DNA of 64,000 bases from Pseudoalteromonas galatheae (GCF_005886105.2 NZ_PNCO02000001.1:1733001-1797000); one strand, 5' to 3'. Counted from the first letter of the stretch, positions 47,454 to 55,253 are shown. Notes: a model not told the origin generated them from the sequence alone. Translations and numbers: made by a program.

Positions 47454-49079
47454 ATGAAACTTAAACTGACGCTCAGCGCTCTATCTATGGCGGTGTTGGC
47501 GGGCTGTGTTAGCACTAGCAATAGCCCCCAAGACATCGATACTGCATACAATAGTATTAATGATGCTCAACTCAGAGCCCATATTAAAACCCTTGCCTCT
47601 GATGAGTTTGGCGGCCGTGCTCCGTCAACAAAAGGTGAAGAGCTAACGCTTGCCTATTTAACCAAACATTTTAAAGCGCTTGGCTATCAGCCAGGCAATG
47701 GCAACAGCTTCTTACAAGAAGTGCCGCTGGTTTCGCTTGAAGCCGATCCTGATATGACGTTAACTATCGGTGGCAAAAACTACGAATATAAAAAAGACAT
47801 GGTGATGGGCTCGGCCCGTATCAGTGAACTCGAATCAATCAAAGATTCAGAGCTGGTTTTTGTTGGCTATGGCGTAAATGCTCCAGAGTACGACTGGAAT
47901 GACTACGAAGGCCTAGACGTTAAAGGCAAGACAGTGGTGATGCTAGTAAACGATCCAGGTTTTGCTAATCCTGATTCGGGTAAATTTACCGGTGAAGCTA
48001 TGACCTATTATGGTCGTTGGACGTACAAGTACGAAGAAGCTTCACGCCAAGGCGCAGCAGGTGCGATCATTATTCACGAAACAGCGCCAGCTTCTTATCC
48101 GTGGAGCGTAGTAGAAAATTCTTGGAGTGGCCCACAGTTTGGCTTCCAAAAAGAAAATAACAATATGGATCGCGTCGCGGTTGAAGGTTGGGTAACGGTA
48201 GACGTTGCTAAAGAGCTGTTTCAAAAGGCTGGACTTGATTTTGACACCGCAAAGAAAAAGGCAGCAGCTGGCGCATACCACGTTGATATGGGCAACCTAA
48301 GCGCATCAGTTACCGTCAAAAACACCATCAAAAAATCGACTTCGTATAACTTTATCGCCACCCTGCCAGGTAGCAAAAAGTCTGACGAGCACATCATCTA
48401 CTCGGCTCACTGGGATCATTTAGGTACCGATCCAAACCGTAAAGGTGACCAGATCTATAACGGTGCGCATGATAATGCCAGCGGTACAGGCGGTATGATT
48501 GAGGTAGCCGAAGCCTTTACTAAACTGCCTACTCGCCCTAGCCGCTCAATTACGTTTTTGGCTGTGACGGCTGAAGAGCAAGGTCTGTTAGGCTCTAAAT
48601 TTTATGCTGCAAACCCTGTTATTCCAGCAGAGAAAACCGTTGCTAACATCAATATGGATAGCCTAAATTTATTGGGTAAAGTAAAAGACATCAGCGTAGT
48701 TGGTATTGGCAAATCAGAACTCGATGAAATGCTAGAAACTGCAGCAAAAGCGCAAGATCGCGTCGTTTCAGGGGATCCACGTCCTGCCGCTGGTGGTTAC
48801 TATCGCTCTGATCACTTCGCATTTGCGAACATGGGTGTGCCTGCCATGTACGCCGGTGGTGGAACCGAAGCACGTGACGAAGAGACTGAAACCTACCGTA
48901 AACGTATGGGCTTAGTATTGCGCGGTTGTTATCATCAGCCTTGCGATCGTTACCGTGAAGAGTGGGATTTAAGCGGAGCGATACAGGATCTACAGCTGTT
49001 CTTTAAAGTTGGCTATGATGTCTCTGAGCAAGACGCTTGGCCGAAATGGAAAGCAACCGCAGAGTTCCAAAGAAAATAA
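47454..49079 (+). CDS. M28-family aminopeptidase lipoprotein
   Basis: 541-aa exported zinc peptidase. Lipobox VLAGC at residues 14-18; start at ATG 47454 with AAAGG before. A PA (protease-associated) domain lies at about 110-270 (ELVFVGYGVNAPEYDWNDYEGLDVKGKTVV in pieces). The catalytic domain follows with zinc ligands YSAHWDHLG, HDNASGTGG, TAEEQGLLGS, NMDSLN and YYRSDHFAFANMGVPAMYAGGG. It probably trims peptides at the cell envelope. Preceded by 234 bp without recognisable features. Confidence 0.93.
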   Translation: MKLKLTLSALSMAVLAGCVSTSNSPQDIDTAYNSINDAQLRAHIKTLASDEFGGRAPSTKGEELTLAYLTKHFKALGYQPGNGNSFLQEVPLVSLEADPDMTLTIGGKNYEYKKDMVMGSARISELESIKDSELVFVGYGVNAPEYDWNDYEGLDVKGKTVVMLVNDPGFANPDSGKFTGEAMTYYGRWTYKYEEASRQGAAGAIIIHETAPASYPWSVVENSWSGPQFGFQKENNNMDRVAVEGWVTVDVAKELFQKAGLDFDTAKKKAAAGAYHVDMGNLSASVTVKNTIKKSTSYNFIATLPGSKKSDEHIIYSAHWDHLGTDPNRKGDQIYNGAHDNASGTGGMIEVAEAFTKLPTRPSRSITFLAVTAEEQGLLGSKFYAANPVIPAEKTVANINMDSLNLLGKVKDISVVGIGKSELDEMLETAAKAQDRVVSGDPRPAAGGYYRSDHFAFANMGVPAMYAGGGTEARDEETETYRKRMGLVLRGCYHQPCDRYREEWDLSGAIQDLQLFFKVGYDVSEQDAWPKWKATAEFQRK

Positions 49080-49085
49080 TGTAAA

Positions 49086-49100
49086 TGATATTGATTTTCA
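49086..49100. promoter_or_regulatory. Fur-family-like box upstream of the metal transporter
   Basis: TGATATTGATTTTCA fits the 7-1-7 Fur pattern (reverse complement TGAAAAT-C-AATATCA against TGATAAT-N-ATTATCA, 12 of 14). It lies 50 bp before the transporter start. It could bind Fur or the Mn-sensing relative Mur. Confidence 0.5.
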
Positions 49101-49114
49101 TTTAAAATGAAATT

Positions 49115-49149
49115 AAAGTGCAACTTAGACAATACACGGGTTGCACTTT
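49115..49149 (+). other. Hairpin abutting the transporter start codon
   Basis: AAAGTGCAA / TTGCACTTT, perfect 9-bp arms, 17-base loop, ending one base before ATG 49150. It is either a weak terminator of the M28 gene or a translational control element that would hold the start region. Confidence 0.45.
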
Positions 49150-50316
49150 ATGTTTTCATCTCTACTTCGATACTCTCAACCAGCACATGGCGCTAAGGTG
49201 AGTTTATTGTTCAACAAACGGCTAATTTTACCCCTCGTTATTATTGTACTTTTAGCATTTGAAACGGCGAGACCAATTGTGGTCAGCGCGCTGAGCGATG
49301 CATTCTTTCAAGTCAGCGTCTTTGTTGCCGCTACTCTACTCGTGTACTACTTTCTTGTTGATAAAATTCCACAGCTTAATCTCAGTTATCTGAGTACCAA
49401 ATCCCCTATTCTCGAAATAACCATGGCGTCAATATTGGGCGCACTGCCTGGCTGTGGTGGTGCGATTATCGTGGTCACCCAATTTACCAAAAAACAAGCA
49501 AGCTTTGCTTCAGTTGTCGCTGTGCTTACTGCGACGATGGGAGACGCTGCGTTTTTACTGCTCGCCAAAGAGCCGCTGATAGGCCTCACTATCATCGCGA
49601 TGGGCGTTGGTGTGGGTATCGTGAGTGGGCTATGTGTGCACTTAATTCATAAACCCAACTTTTGTGTCCCGCAGACCATCAATGAAGTCGAAGAAGAAAC
49701 CTTACACGCGAGCCGTGCGTTTAGTTTAAGCCGTAAGGTGTGGAAGCTATGCTTACTGCCTAGCCTTGCAATTGCGCTCGCGATTGCTTTTAACGTCGAT
49801 TTAGCACCTTTTGATACAGAAATCGCTTGGCTTGGTGCTGCATTATGTCTTTTCGCTGTTTGCGTGTGGGCACTTAATTCAAAAGGCGTAAGCTATAAAG
49901 ATATCACCTGTGAAGAAGGTGAATGCGACCCACCGTCAAAACTCACCAGAGTGCTACAGGACACGCACTTTGTGACAGCTTGGGTGGTTGCAAGCTTTTT
50001 GCTTTACGAGCTATCTACCGCGTATTTAGGCCTTGATCTCGCGGTTTGGTTTAAAGACTATGCGCTGTATGCACCACTGGTGGCCATTCTTGTCGGGTTA
50101 TTACCAGGCTGTGGACCCCAAATTGTTGTTACAACGCTGTACCTGCAAGGTGTCGTGCCATTTAGTGCCCTGGCGGCCAATGCCGTTGCTAACGATGGCG
50201 ATGCGTTATTTCCAGCGATAGCTCTGGCACCAAGGGCGGCGCTATTTGCCACTATCTACTCTGCAGTGCCTGCATTTATCGTGGGCTACGGCCTCTACTA
50301 CATTAATTTGGCTTAA
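49150..50316 (+). CDS. Putative 10TM manganese/heavy-metal transporter
   Basis: 388-aa polytopic membrane protein of the ArsP_2 / putative manganese transporter family. Two inverted-repeat-like halves share a motif: ILGALPGCGGAIIVV with GDAAFLLLA in the first, and LVGLLPGCGPQIVVT with GDALFPAIA in the second. About ten hydrophobic helices. The loop between halves holds CEEGECDPP, a possible metal site. The Fur-family-like box upstream suits metal control. Direction and ion are not established. Confidence 0.82.
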   Translation: MFSSLLRYSQPAHGAKVSLLFNKRLILPLVIIVLLAFETARPIVVSALSDAFFQVSVFVAATLLVYYFLVDKIPQLNLSYLSTKSPILEITMASILGALPGCGGAIIVVTQFTKKQASFASVVAVLTATMGDAAFLLLAKEPLIGLTIIAMGVGVGIVSGLCVHLIHKPNFCVPQTINEVEEETLHASRAFSLSRKVWKLCLLPSLAIALAIAFNVDLAPFDTEIAWLGAALCLFAVCVWALNSKGVSYKDITCEEGECDPPSKLTRVLQDTHFVTAWVVASFLLYELSTAYLGLDLAVWFKDYALYAPLVAILVGLLPGCGPQIVVTTLYLQGVVPFSALAANAVANDGDALFPAIALAPRAALFATIYSAVPAFIVGYGLYYINLA

Positions 50317-50537
50317 TACTTGAGTATATCGACGTAGTGATCTGACACAGGCTCAGTGCGCTAACTCATACACGGTCTGGCAGTTTAAGGTTATGAGTTC
50401 AACCAAATCTGACCGTCCGTAACTAATTAATCGCCGAAAAGAGCGAATAGCGGGCGGTCAAATAAACTTATTTTTGGACAAAAACGTTTTAGGTCGTCGG
50501 CTGTATTAGACAAATTTCGCTTAAAGGTTTCTATGGG
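50317..50537. other. Non-coding distal flank of the integron
   Basis: No gene seen. It holds AACTCATA / TATGAGTT arms (50363-50399), which may be an attC remnant, and GACCGTCCG / CGGGCGGTC arms (8 of 9) further on, which may form a transcript end for the transporter gene. Confidence 0.35.
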
Positions 50538-50632
50538 CTAACGCCGCATTAAGGTATGAGTAACGCTTGGCTATACTTGAGCGAAGCCAAAATGCCAAGT
50601 GTTGCGGATCACTATTCAGTCCTTTTGTTAGC
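50538..50632 (-). repeat. attC site of cassette 8 (distal end)
   Basis: Starts CTAACGCCGCATTAAGG and ends CCTTTTGTTAGC, about 95 bp, closely similar to the site at 55254-55347. Complementary arms CTTGGC / GCCAAG sit inside. The cassette stop codon touches it. Confidence 0.8.
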
Positions 50633-50633
50633 A

Positions 50634-51113
50634 CTATAAGTACTCTTGACCAACACTTTGCAGCACAGAAAGCATTGCCAACACTTCAGATGCTACATAG
50701 CTACCATTATTGCCTTCGAAACCATAGCGCCATGAAACGAAATGTTTACTGTTTGTTTCAAAGAAACTTTCAGCAGATAACCCCATCTCTAGAGCATCGA
50801 ACTTGCTCACTATTTTCTCTTTGTACTCACAAGGTAAACCACCAAACAAATTCTGTAAGTTATGACCTTGTTGGCTAACGTTGCCTATGACTCTTTCGTA
50901 TTGAACAACCCCTTCACAGTACACAGAAGGTTTTTTAAAAACTGTCTTTCCATCAAAACATTTCAAATATAGTTCAAGCGCGAAACTAGCATTTACTATA
51001 AAAGGCGCACCGCGATATTTCATTAACTCTGATTCATGTAATACGTCTGCCGCAATATGAAATGCTTCTGCCTGATAATAAATTTTAGGCTCTACTTGCC
51101 TTACCACTTTCAT
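50634..51113 (-). CDS. Cassette 8: HEPN-like protein
   Basis: 159-aa soluble helical protein. The pattern APFIVNASFALELYLKCF, then GHNLQNLFGGLP and later SKHFVSWRYGFEG resembles HEPN-domain proteins, where an A.ElyLK helix is followed by H.L..L...LP. A clear RxxxxH catalytic motif is not evident, so RNase activity cannot be claimed. As the last cassette it lies next to the 10TM transporter gene, in the opposite orientation. Confidence 0.6.
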   Translation of the reverse strand: MKVVRQVEPKIYYQAEAFHIAADVLHESELMKYRGAPFIVNASFALELYLKCFDGKTVFKKPSVYCEGVVQYERVIGNVSQQGHNLQNLFGGLPCEYKEKIVSKFDALEMGLSAESFFETNSKHFVSWRYGFEGNNGSYVASEVLAMLSVLQSVGQEYL

Positions 51114-51129
51114 CGTAACCTCATATAGT

Positions 51130-51188
51130 GCTAACTCCTCAATCAGTCGACGCGTTAGCGGTCGGCTGCACTGATTTGTTTGGGTTTA
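51130..51188 (-). repeat. attC site of cassette 7 (short form)
   Basis: About 60 bp, GCTAACTCC to TTGTTTGGG, with AATCAGT / ACTGATT arms. It encodes the C-terminal VQPTANASTD of the cassette protein, a read-through tail often met in cassette arrays. Confidence 0.7.
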
Positions 51189-52113
51189 CAAGCTTGCTCT
51201 TTAACCAATTATTTATATCGCTTACTATCTTTTCGCGCATGCTTTCGCCATTAATATTCGCGAACCCATGATCGAGCGCTTCATATCTTCGGTATTCAAT
51301 GTTTTGCTTTTTAATCTCTCTAAGGTTAGTGATCATTTCATCGACTTTGTCGGGTGATACAGATAAATCTCCACCCCCTTGAAGAATAAGCAAAGGTGTG
51401 TTCACCTTTTTTAGAACGTCAAATTGATCAATAGATAGCATCTGTTGCCACCACTTGTAACCATGTCCACTTACTTCGAGCTTATCTGGTTTGTTGTTAA
51501 GAATGTGATTTGAGAACTCTTTAAAACCAATGATACTTGCTTCCGCTTCTATACTATTTGCAGCGGTCGCAGAAATATTGTGTGTGACATCATCAATGAA
51601 CTTTCTCCCCCCTCCATTGAAAGAGATTGTTGCAGTTATACCGTCAATTGTCGCTGATACTAAATTCGCTATAATTGCACCTTCACTACCACCTAGAACA
51701 ACAAGATTAGAGTATTTATTTTTTTTCCGTATAAAGTCTAAAACTTTCATAACGTCAGCCACACGCTGATCCGGACTGTCGTTTTGAATGTATTGTGCTG
51801 GACAGTCTTTACGTTCAGCATCTTCGCTATAGGTCAGCGCGCTATCAATGCCGTATTTTTCAATTAAGAGGACGTCTGCCTCTGGCCAAACATTCTGATA
51901 ATCTGTAAATATTGTTTCGATTTTTAGAACGCTGTTGCAATCAGATCCCTGAAGAATCAACAGCAACGTATCACTCTGTGACTGAGGGAGCGATCGAAGG
52001 AGGTAATAAGATACATTAGTGCCATCGTCTCTACTTACGGTATGAGTGCTGATGTTTTTCGCATTCAAAGAAAAAGTCAAAAATAGTAACGCTAAATATA
52101 CTCCAGTTTTCAT
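51139..52113 (-). CDS. Cassette 7: secreted alpha/beta hydrolase
   Basis: 324-aa protein with a signal peptide (MKTGVYLALLFLTFSLNAKN). Hydrolase fold with nucleophile elbow VLGGSEGAIIANL (near 142), acid in LQGGGDLSVSPDKVDEM and histidine in YEALDHGFANING. Likely a periplasmic esterase or peptidase-like enzyme of the Abhydrolase/prolyl oligopeptidase type; substrate unknown. The last 10 residues are encoded by the attC site. Confidence 0.8.
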   Translation of the reverse strand: MKTGVYLALLFLTFSLNAKNISTHTVSRDDGTNVSYYLLRSLPQSQSDTLLLILQGSDCNSVLKIETIFTDYQNVWPEADVLLIEKYGIDSALTYSEDAERKDCPAQYIQNDSPDQRVADVMKVLDFIRKKNKYSNLVVLGGSEGAIIANLVSATIDGITATISFNGGGRKFIDDVTHNISATAANSIEAEASIIGFKEFSNHILNNKPDKLEVSGHGYKWWQQMLSIDQFDVLKKVNTPLLILQGGGDLSVSPDKVDEMITNLREIKKQNIEYRRYEALDHGFANINGESMREKIVSDINNWLKSKLVNPNKSVQPTANASTD

Positions 52114-52121
52114 TTGCTACC

Positions 52122-52218
52122 CTAACGCCCCAAGCAGGGCTACTTTTAAGCTGGCTAAAATTAGGAGCGAAGCGACGGGAGCCAGCTTAAAATTGTCCCG
52201 TTGACTTGGCTTGTTATG
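52122..52218 (-). repeat. attC site of cassette 6
   Basis: CTAACGCCCCAAGC ... GACTTGGCTTGTTATG, about 97 bp, with outer arms CCAAG / CTTGG and inner TTTTAAGCTGGCT / AGCCAGCTTAAAA. The following stop codon overlaps the GTTA end. Confidence 0.8.
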
Positions 52219-52612
52219 TACCAAAACCTGATTTGTTGATAACGACTTTTTTGAAGCTATTACCTTCATACTTATACGCTGATAACACTAAGACATCACT
52301 GTTTAAAATAGAACCTTTAGACCACAACAAAAATGAATCTGCTGACACAACGCTGTATTGATACTCAATTACCCAAGGGTCTTGAGGTAATCGTTTTATG
52401 TAAATAATAGTGCCGTCAATTAAATTTCCAAGATGTTCTGGTAGACGGTTATTGTCTTTATAATAAAGTGAAATTGCAGTTTGTAATATCTCAATATCAA
52501 GTTCTGCTTCGTCGTTTTGGTTGAGAGGTGGGCAATCAACCATACTGGGAGCAAATAGACCTACAAGGATTAAGAAACCAAGAATTACGCAACTAAATTT
52601 GAAATATTTCAT
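52214..52612 (-). CDS. Cassette 6: GspG-like pseudopilin-domain protein
   Basis: 132-aa protein. N-terminal hydrophobic segment (FSCVILGFLILVGLFAPSMV), then a type II secretion GspG core (DIEILQTAISLYYKDNNRLPEHLGNLI, YIKRLPQDPWVIEYQYSV, FLLWSKG). The prepilin cleavage motif and long N-terminal helix of a true pseudopilin are missing, so it is a membrane- or lipid-free domain relative. Start at ATG 52612 (AAGG 7 bases before). Role unknown. Confidence 0.7.
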   Translation of the reverse strand: MKYFKFSCVILGFLILVGLFAPSMVDCPPLNQNDEAELDIEILQTAISLYYKDNNRLPEHLGNLIDGTIIYIKRLPQDPWVIEYQYSVVSADSFLLWSKGSILNSDVLVLSAYKYEGNSFKKVVINKSGFGT

Positions 52613-52627
52613 CGGCACACCTTGATA

Positions 52628-52727
52628 CATAACGCCGCAAATAAACGGCAAAAATTAGTTGGCTAAAATTTATGAGGAACAAGCACAGCTAAGCTATTTG
52701 TGTCCGCCCTTTAAGCACTTTGTTATG
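52628..52727 (-). repeat. attC site of cassette 5
   Basis: CATAACGCCGC ... CTTTGTTATG, about 100 bp, with internal complementary arms including TTAGTTGGCT and AGCTAAGC. The stop of cassette 5 overlaps the GTTA end. Confidence 0.75.
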
Positions 52728-53079
52728 TGCGCTTGTATGCATCTTCATGTGAGATGCCAAGATTTACTAATAAATCTTCAAAATAGCCAACATCTTCTAA
52801 CTCGCGATTATCTTCATAAGCTAAGCACAAAATAATTCTCATCTTTGCTACTTCTGGGACAGATATGTTGTAACCATCGTTACTATCAACCCAAGACCAC
52901 AAATCCTCTTTTAACTGCTCAAGGTTAAGATTTTTATGTTCAATCCAATAACCTTTTAGTTGTGAAAATGCACTTTTTGCCAAAGGAATTTCCGGTACAC
53001 CAAGCTTCTCTACCCAAGAAACCATATGGGCTGCATACTTATAATTTTCGTTCAAGATAGGAAACTCCCCTGAGCACAT
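52723..53079 (-). CDS. Cassette 5: hypothetical protein
   Basis: 118-aa soluble, acidic, helical protein that I do not recognise (YAAHMVSWVEKLGVPEIPL, LKEDLWSWVDSNDGYNISVPEVAKMRIILCL, EDLLVNLGISHEDAY). The ATG at 53079 abuts the inserted IS. A TTG at 53055 behind AGGGGAG is an alternative start and has the better ribosome site. The insertion may cut this cassette off from upstream transcription. Confidence 0.6.
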   Translation of the reverse strand: MCSGEFPILNENYKYAAHMVSWVEKLGVPEIPLAKSAFSQLKGYWIEHKNLNLEQLKEDLWSWVDSNDGYNISVPEVAKMRIILCLAYEDNRELEDVGYFEDLLVNLGISHEDAYKRT

Positions 53080-53101
53080 AGACATAATGACTCCCACACG
53101 G

Positions 53102-53183
53102 TGCTAGCCTCCGCATTTCGTGGGTTAGCTTAAAGCCAGAGCCATAATTAGTTTGTCAAATAACTAAATAGCAGAGGCTAGCA
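53102..53183 (+). repeat. Inverted repeat covering the transposase ribosome site
   Basis: TGCTAGCCTC (53102-53111) pairs perfectly with GAGGCTAGCA (53174-53183). The second arm contains the GAGG ribosome site and the first base of the transposase ATG. Confidence 0.6.
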
Positions 53184-54337
53184 TGACTAAACATAACATA
53201 CTTTTCATTGGCTTAGATACTCATAAAGAGTTCATTGAAGTTGCCTATATTGAAGACAATCGAGGTGCACAACCCATTCATTTCGGTCGTATTTATTCAT
53301 CTAAAGTCACTATTAAAAAGCTTATCAGACAATTTGAATCTAAATACCCTAACACTACGCTCCATTTCGTTTATGAGGCTGGCCCCTGCGGTTACTGGAT
53401 TTATCGGTTAATCACTAGTCTTGGTCATTGCTGCTATGTGGTTGCCCCTTCTCTCATTCCTAAAAAACCTGGCGAGCGTGTAAAAACTGACAAACGTGAT
53501 GCACTTAAACTAGCTAAATTACTTAAGTCTGAAGACTTAACCCCTATTTATGTACCTGAGCCGGAAGATGAAGCTATTCGTGATTTATCTCGTGCTCGAG
53601 AAGTTGCGATGAAAGATTTAAAAGATGCAAAGTACCAGCTAAAAGCAATGCTTCTTCGCAACAACATTAACTATGCTGGCACAGCAAACTGGTCTCTCAA
53701 ACACTTACGTTGGCTCACAGAGCTGGTATTGCCACATCCTGCACAACAAATCGTTTTACAAGAGTTTATTCAAACCATAAACGAGCGAACTGCACGATTG
53801 GAGCGACTCGACAATGAGCTCTCTCATCATGTTTATCAATGGCGTTACTACCCTGTAGTTAAAGCAATCCAAGCTATGCGCGGCGTTCGCTTACTCGTGG
53901 CCGCTGGTATTGTCTCTGAGCTTGGTGATTTAACCCGCTTCGACCATCCGCGAAAACTCATGAGTTATCTTGGGCTCGTTCCGAGTGAACACTCGAGTGG
54001 TGGTAAAAGGCATATTGGCGCAATTACTAAATGTGGCAATGGTCGTGCAAGGCGCTTATTAGTCGAAGGTGCTCACAGTTACCGTCATGCAGCCAACATA
54101 TCGACTGAGTTACAAAAACGACAAGAAGGCTTACCAAAGCAACTTATTGATATTGCATGGAAAGCACAATTAAGGCTCTGTAAACGTTATAAAAAGCTTA
54201 TAAATAAAGGCAAGCATTACAACCTCGTTGTCACCGCCATTGCCCGTGAAATGATTGCTTATATCTGGGCAATCGCAAAACAGGTTGTGCTCTCACCGGT
54301 AAATCCCAAATTAAGATTATCCAGAGTACCAGCTTAA
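53183..54337 (+). CDS. IS110-family transposase (DEDD recombinase)
   Basis: 384-aa recombinase. N-terminal RuvC-like DEDD domain: D in FIGLDTHKEFIEVA, E in VYEAGPCGYWIYR, the D pair in KTDKRDALKLAKLL. C-terminal Tnp domain with IQAMRGVRLLVAAGIVSELG, FDHPRKLMSYLGLVPSEHSSGGK and ITKCGNGRARRLLVEGA, which holds the catalytic serine region. Full length and intact. GAGG lies 5 bases before the ATG. The short left and long right non-coding ends fit the IS1111 subgroup. Confidence 0.93.
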   Translation: MTKHNILFIGLDTHKEFIEVAYIEDNRGAQPIHFGRIYSSKVTIKKLIRQFESKYPNTTLHFVYEAGPCGYWIYRLITSLGHCCYVVAPSLIPKKPGERVKTDKRDALKLAKLLKSEDLTPIYVPEPEDEAIRDLSRAREVAMKDLKDAKYQLKAMLLRNNINYAGTANWSLKHLRWLTELVLPHPAQQIVLQEFIQTINERTARLERLDNELSHHVYQWRYYPVVKAIQAMRGVRLLVAAGIVSELGDLTRFDHPRKLMSYLGLVPSEHSSGGKRHIGAITKCGNGRARRLLVEGAHSYRHAANISTELQKRQEGLPKQLIDIAWKAQLRLCKRYKKLINKGKHYNLVVTAIAREMIAYIWAIAKQVVLSPVNPKLRLSRVPA

Positions 54338-54641
54338 AATGAACGAATTAGAGTTAATGTATTGGGTCAAGCATCGGGTGTGGCACAACCACCGACGGCG
54401 TTAGGATGGCAATGCAGCTAACGCAGCATTGAACCACGAACATAGACTGAAAACAGGTGCCACGTCGAGTTAAGTAAGGTCTGCTCTGCTCATGAAAATG
54501 AGTAACCAACGAATACCAGCAAGAAAACCGACGAAATTACTTGCTTCATCCTAATGCATTAACTCTCTCTAATTCGAGTTAAGAAATTATGGCTTAAAGT
54601 TAAGCAAGGATCAGTGTGTTTAACTTGACAGTGGGAGTCAT
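54338..54641 (+). ncRNA. Predicted seekRNA/bridge RNA region
   Basis: In IS1111-type elements the guide RNA is known to come from the non-coding region downstream of the recombinase. Here that region is about 300 bp without an open frame. It contains GGCGTTA at 54397-54403, identical to the attC core targeted, and TAACGC at 54419-54424. Exact RNA ends cannot be set from sequence by eye. Confidence 0.5.
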
Positions 54642-54644
54642 ACC

Positions 54645-54765
54645 AACGCCCTGTTAAGGGGTGAGCAACGCAATACCGAAGCTCCCGCATACCACCTTAA
54701 ACACCAAAACCAACGCATAGTGAAAATGCCACGCGTTGCGAATCACTCTTAAACAGTTTGTTATA
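54645..54765 (-). repeat. attC site of cassette 4 (carries the IS at its core)
   Basis: AACGCCCTGTTAAGGGG ... CAGTTTGTTATA, about 121 bp, nearly identical to 57767-57888. Arms GCAACGC / GCGTTGC inside. The IS sits just outside the AACGCC core. Confidence 0.82.
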
Positions 54766-55234
54766 TTTTATTTTCTACATAGCTTGGAACATCAACTTTT
54801 TGCCCACCTTGAGAAAAGTGATGATCAAATGCATAAGCTAATTTCTCCAGCGGAGCATCCTTATAGCCAACACTTTGAACCTCGGCTATGTAGCGTTGCA
54901 AAAAGCCTGGAGCGCCAAGAGTTTTCCATTGAGCAACATGCACCAACTCGTGAAAGTGCAGTCGTAGGTCCTGAGCGAAAGTCGGTAAAATATAATAAGT
55001 GTTCTTATATGTAATACCTTGAATTTCCATATCAAGAAAGTCACCTAAACCCGCTTCACGTAATTCTGGGAAATCTGGCTTTGGGATACTATCAACGATC
55101 ACAAAATATGAGTCAGCTAGAAATTCTTCGGAGTAGAAGCCGGCGAACTGACGCGCAAACAACGTACAAATTTTTCGTTGGCTAGAAAACCTTTCGTTCG
55201 TTAAATCAATCCATTCTTCGATTCTGTTTAGCAT
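54761..55234 (-). CDS. Cassette 4: HExxH putative metalloprotein
   Basis: 157-aa soluble protein. Motif LHFHELVHVAQWKTLGAPGFLQRYIAEVQ near residues 100-128 (shown here only as a pattern: HExxH, then a Glu 18 residues on) is typical of gluzincin-like zinc sites, as in DUF4157-type proteins. Start at ATG 55234 with GGAG 7 bases before. Whether it is a peptidase is unproved; no signal peptide is present. Confidence 0.65.
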   Translation of the reverse strand: MLNRIEEWIDLTNERFSSQRKICTLFARQFAGFYSEEFLADSYFVIVDSIPKPDFPELREAGLGDFLDMEIQGITYKNTYYILPTFAQDLRLHFHELVHVAQWKTLGAPGFLQRYIAEVQSVGYKDAPLEKLAYAFDHHFSQGGQKVDVPSYVENKI

Positions 55235-55253
55235 GATGAACTCCAGTAAAATA

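Larger units (their letters stand above)
53080..54644 (+). mobile_element. IS1111-type IS110-family element inserted in an attC core
   Basis: About 1565 bp. Subterminal inverted repeats ATGACTCCCAC (53087-53097) and GTGGGAGTCAT (54631-54641). Taking 7 bp outside the left and 3 bp outside the right repeat, the IS1111 rule, the flanks rejoin as GAGCACAT-AACGCC. Its complement GGCGTTATGTGCTC is exactly a cassette core like its neighbours. No target duplication. It belongs with the described IS1111-attC group. Confidence 0.85.

Noticed and set aside
50567..50878. Plus-strand frame across the distal attC and cassette 8
   Set aside because: It is a chance frame over attC and antisense to the HEPN-like gene, with no start signal.
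52613..52651. Longer start for the GspG-like cassette gene
   Set aside because: The extension runs through the attC site of cassette 5; ATG 52612 has its own ribosome site.
53080..53097. Start of cassette 5 gene inside the IS end
   Set aside because: Those codons come from the inserted element; the cassette proper begins at 53079.
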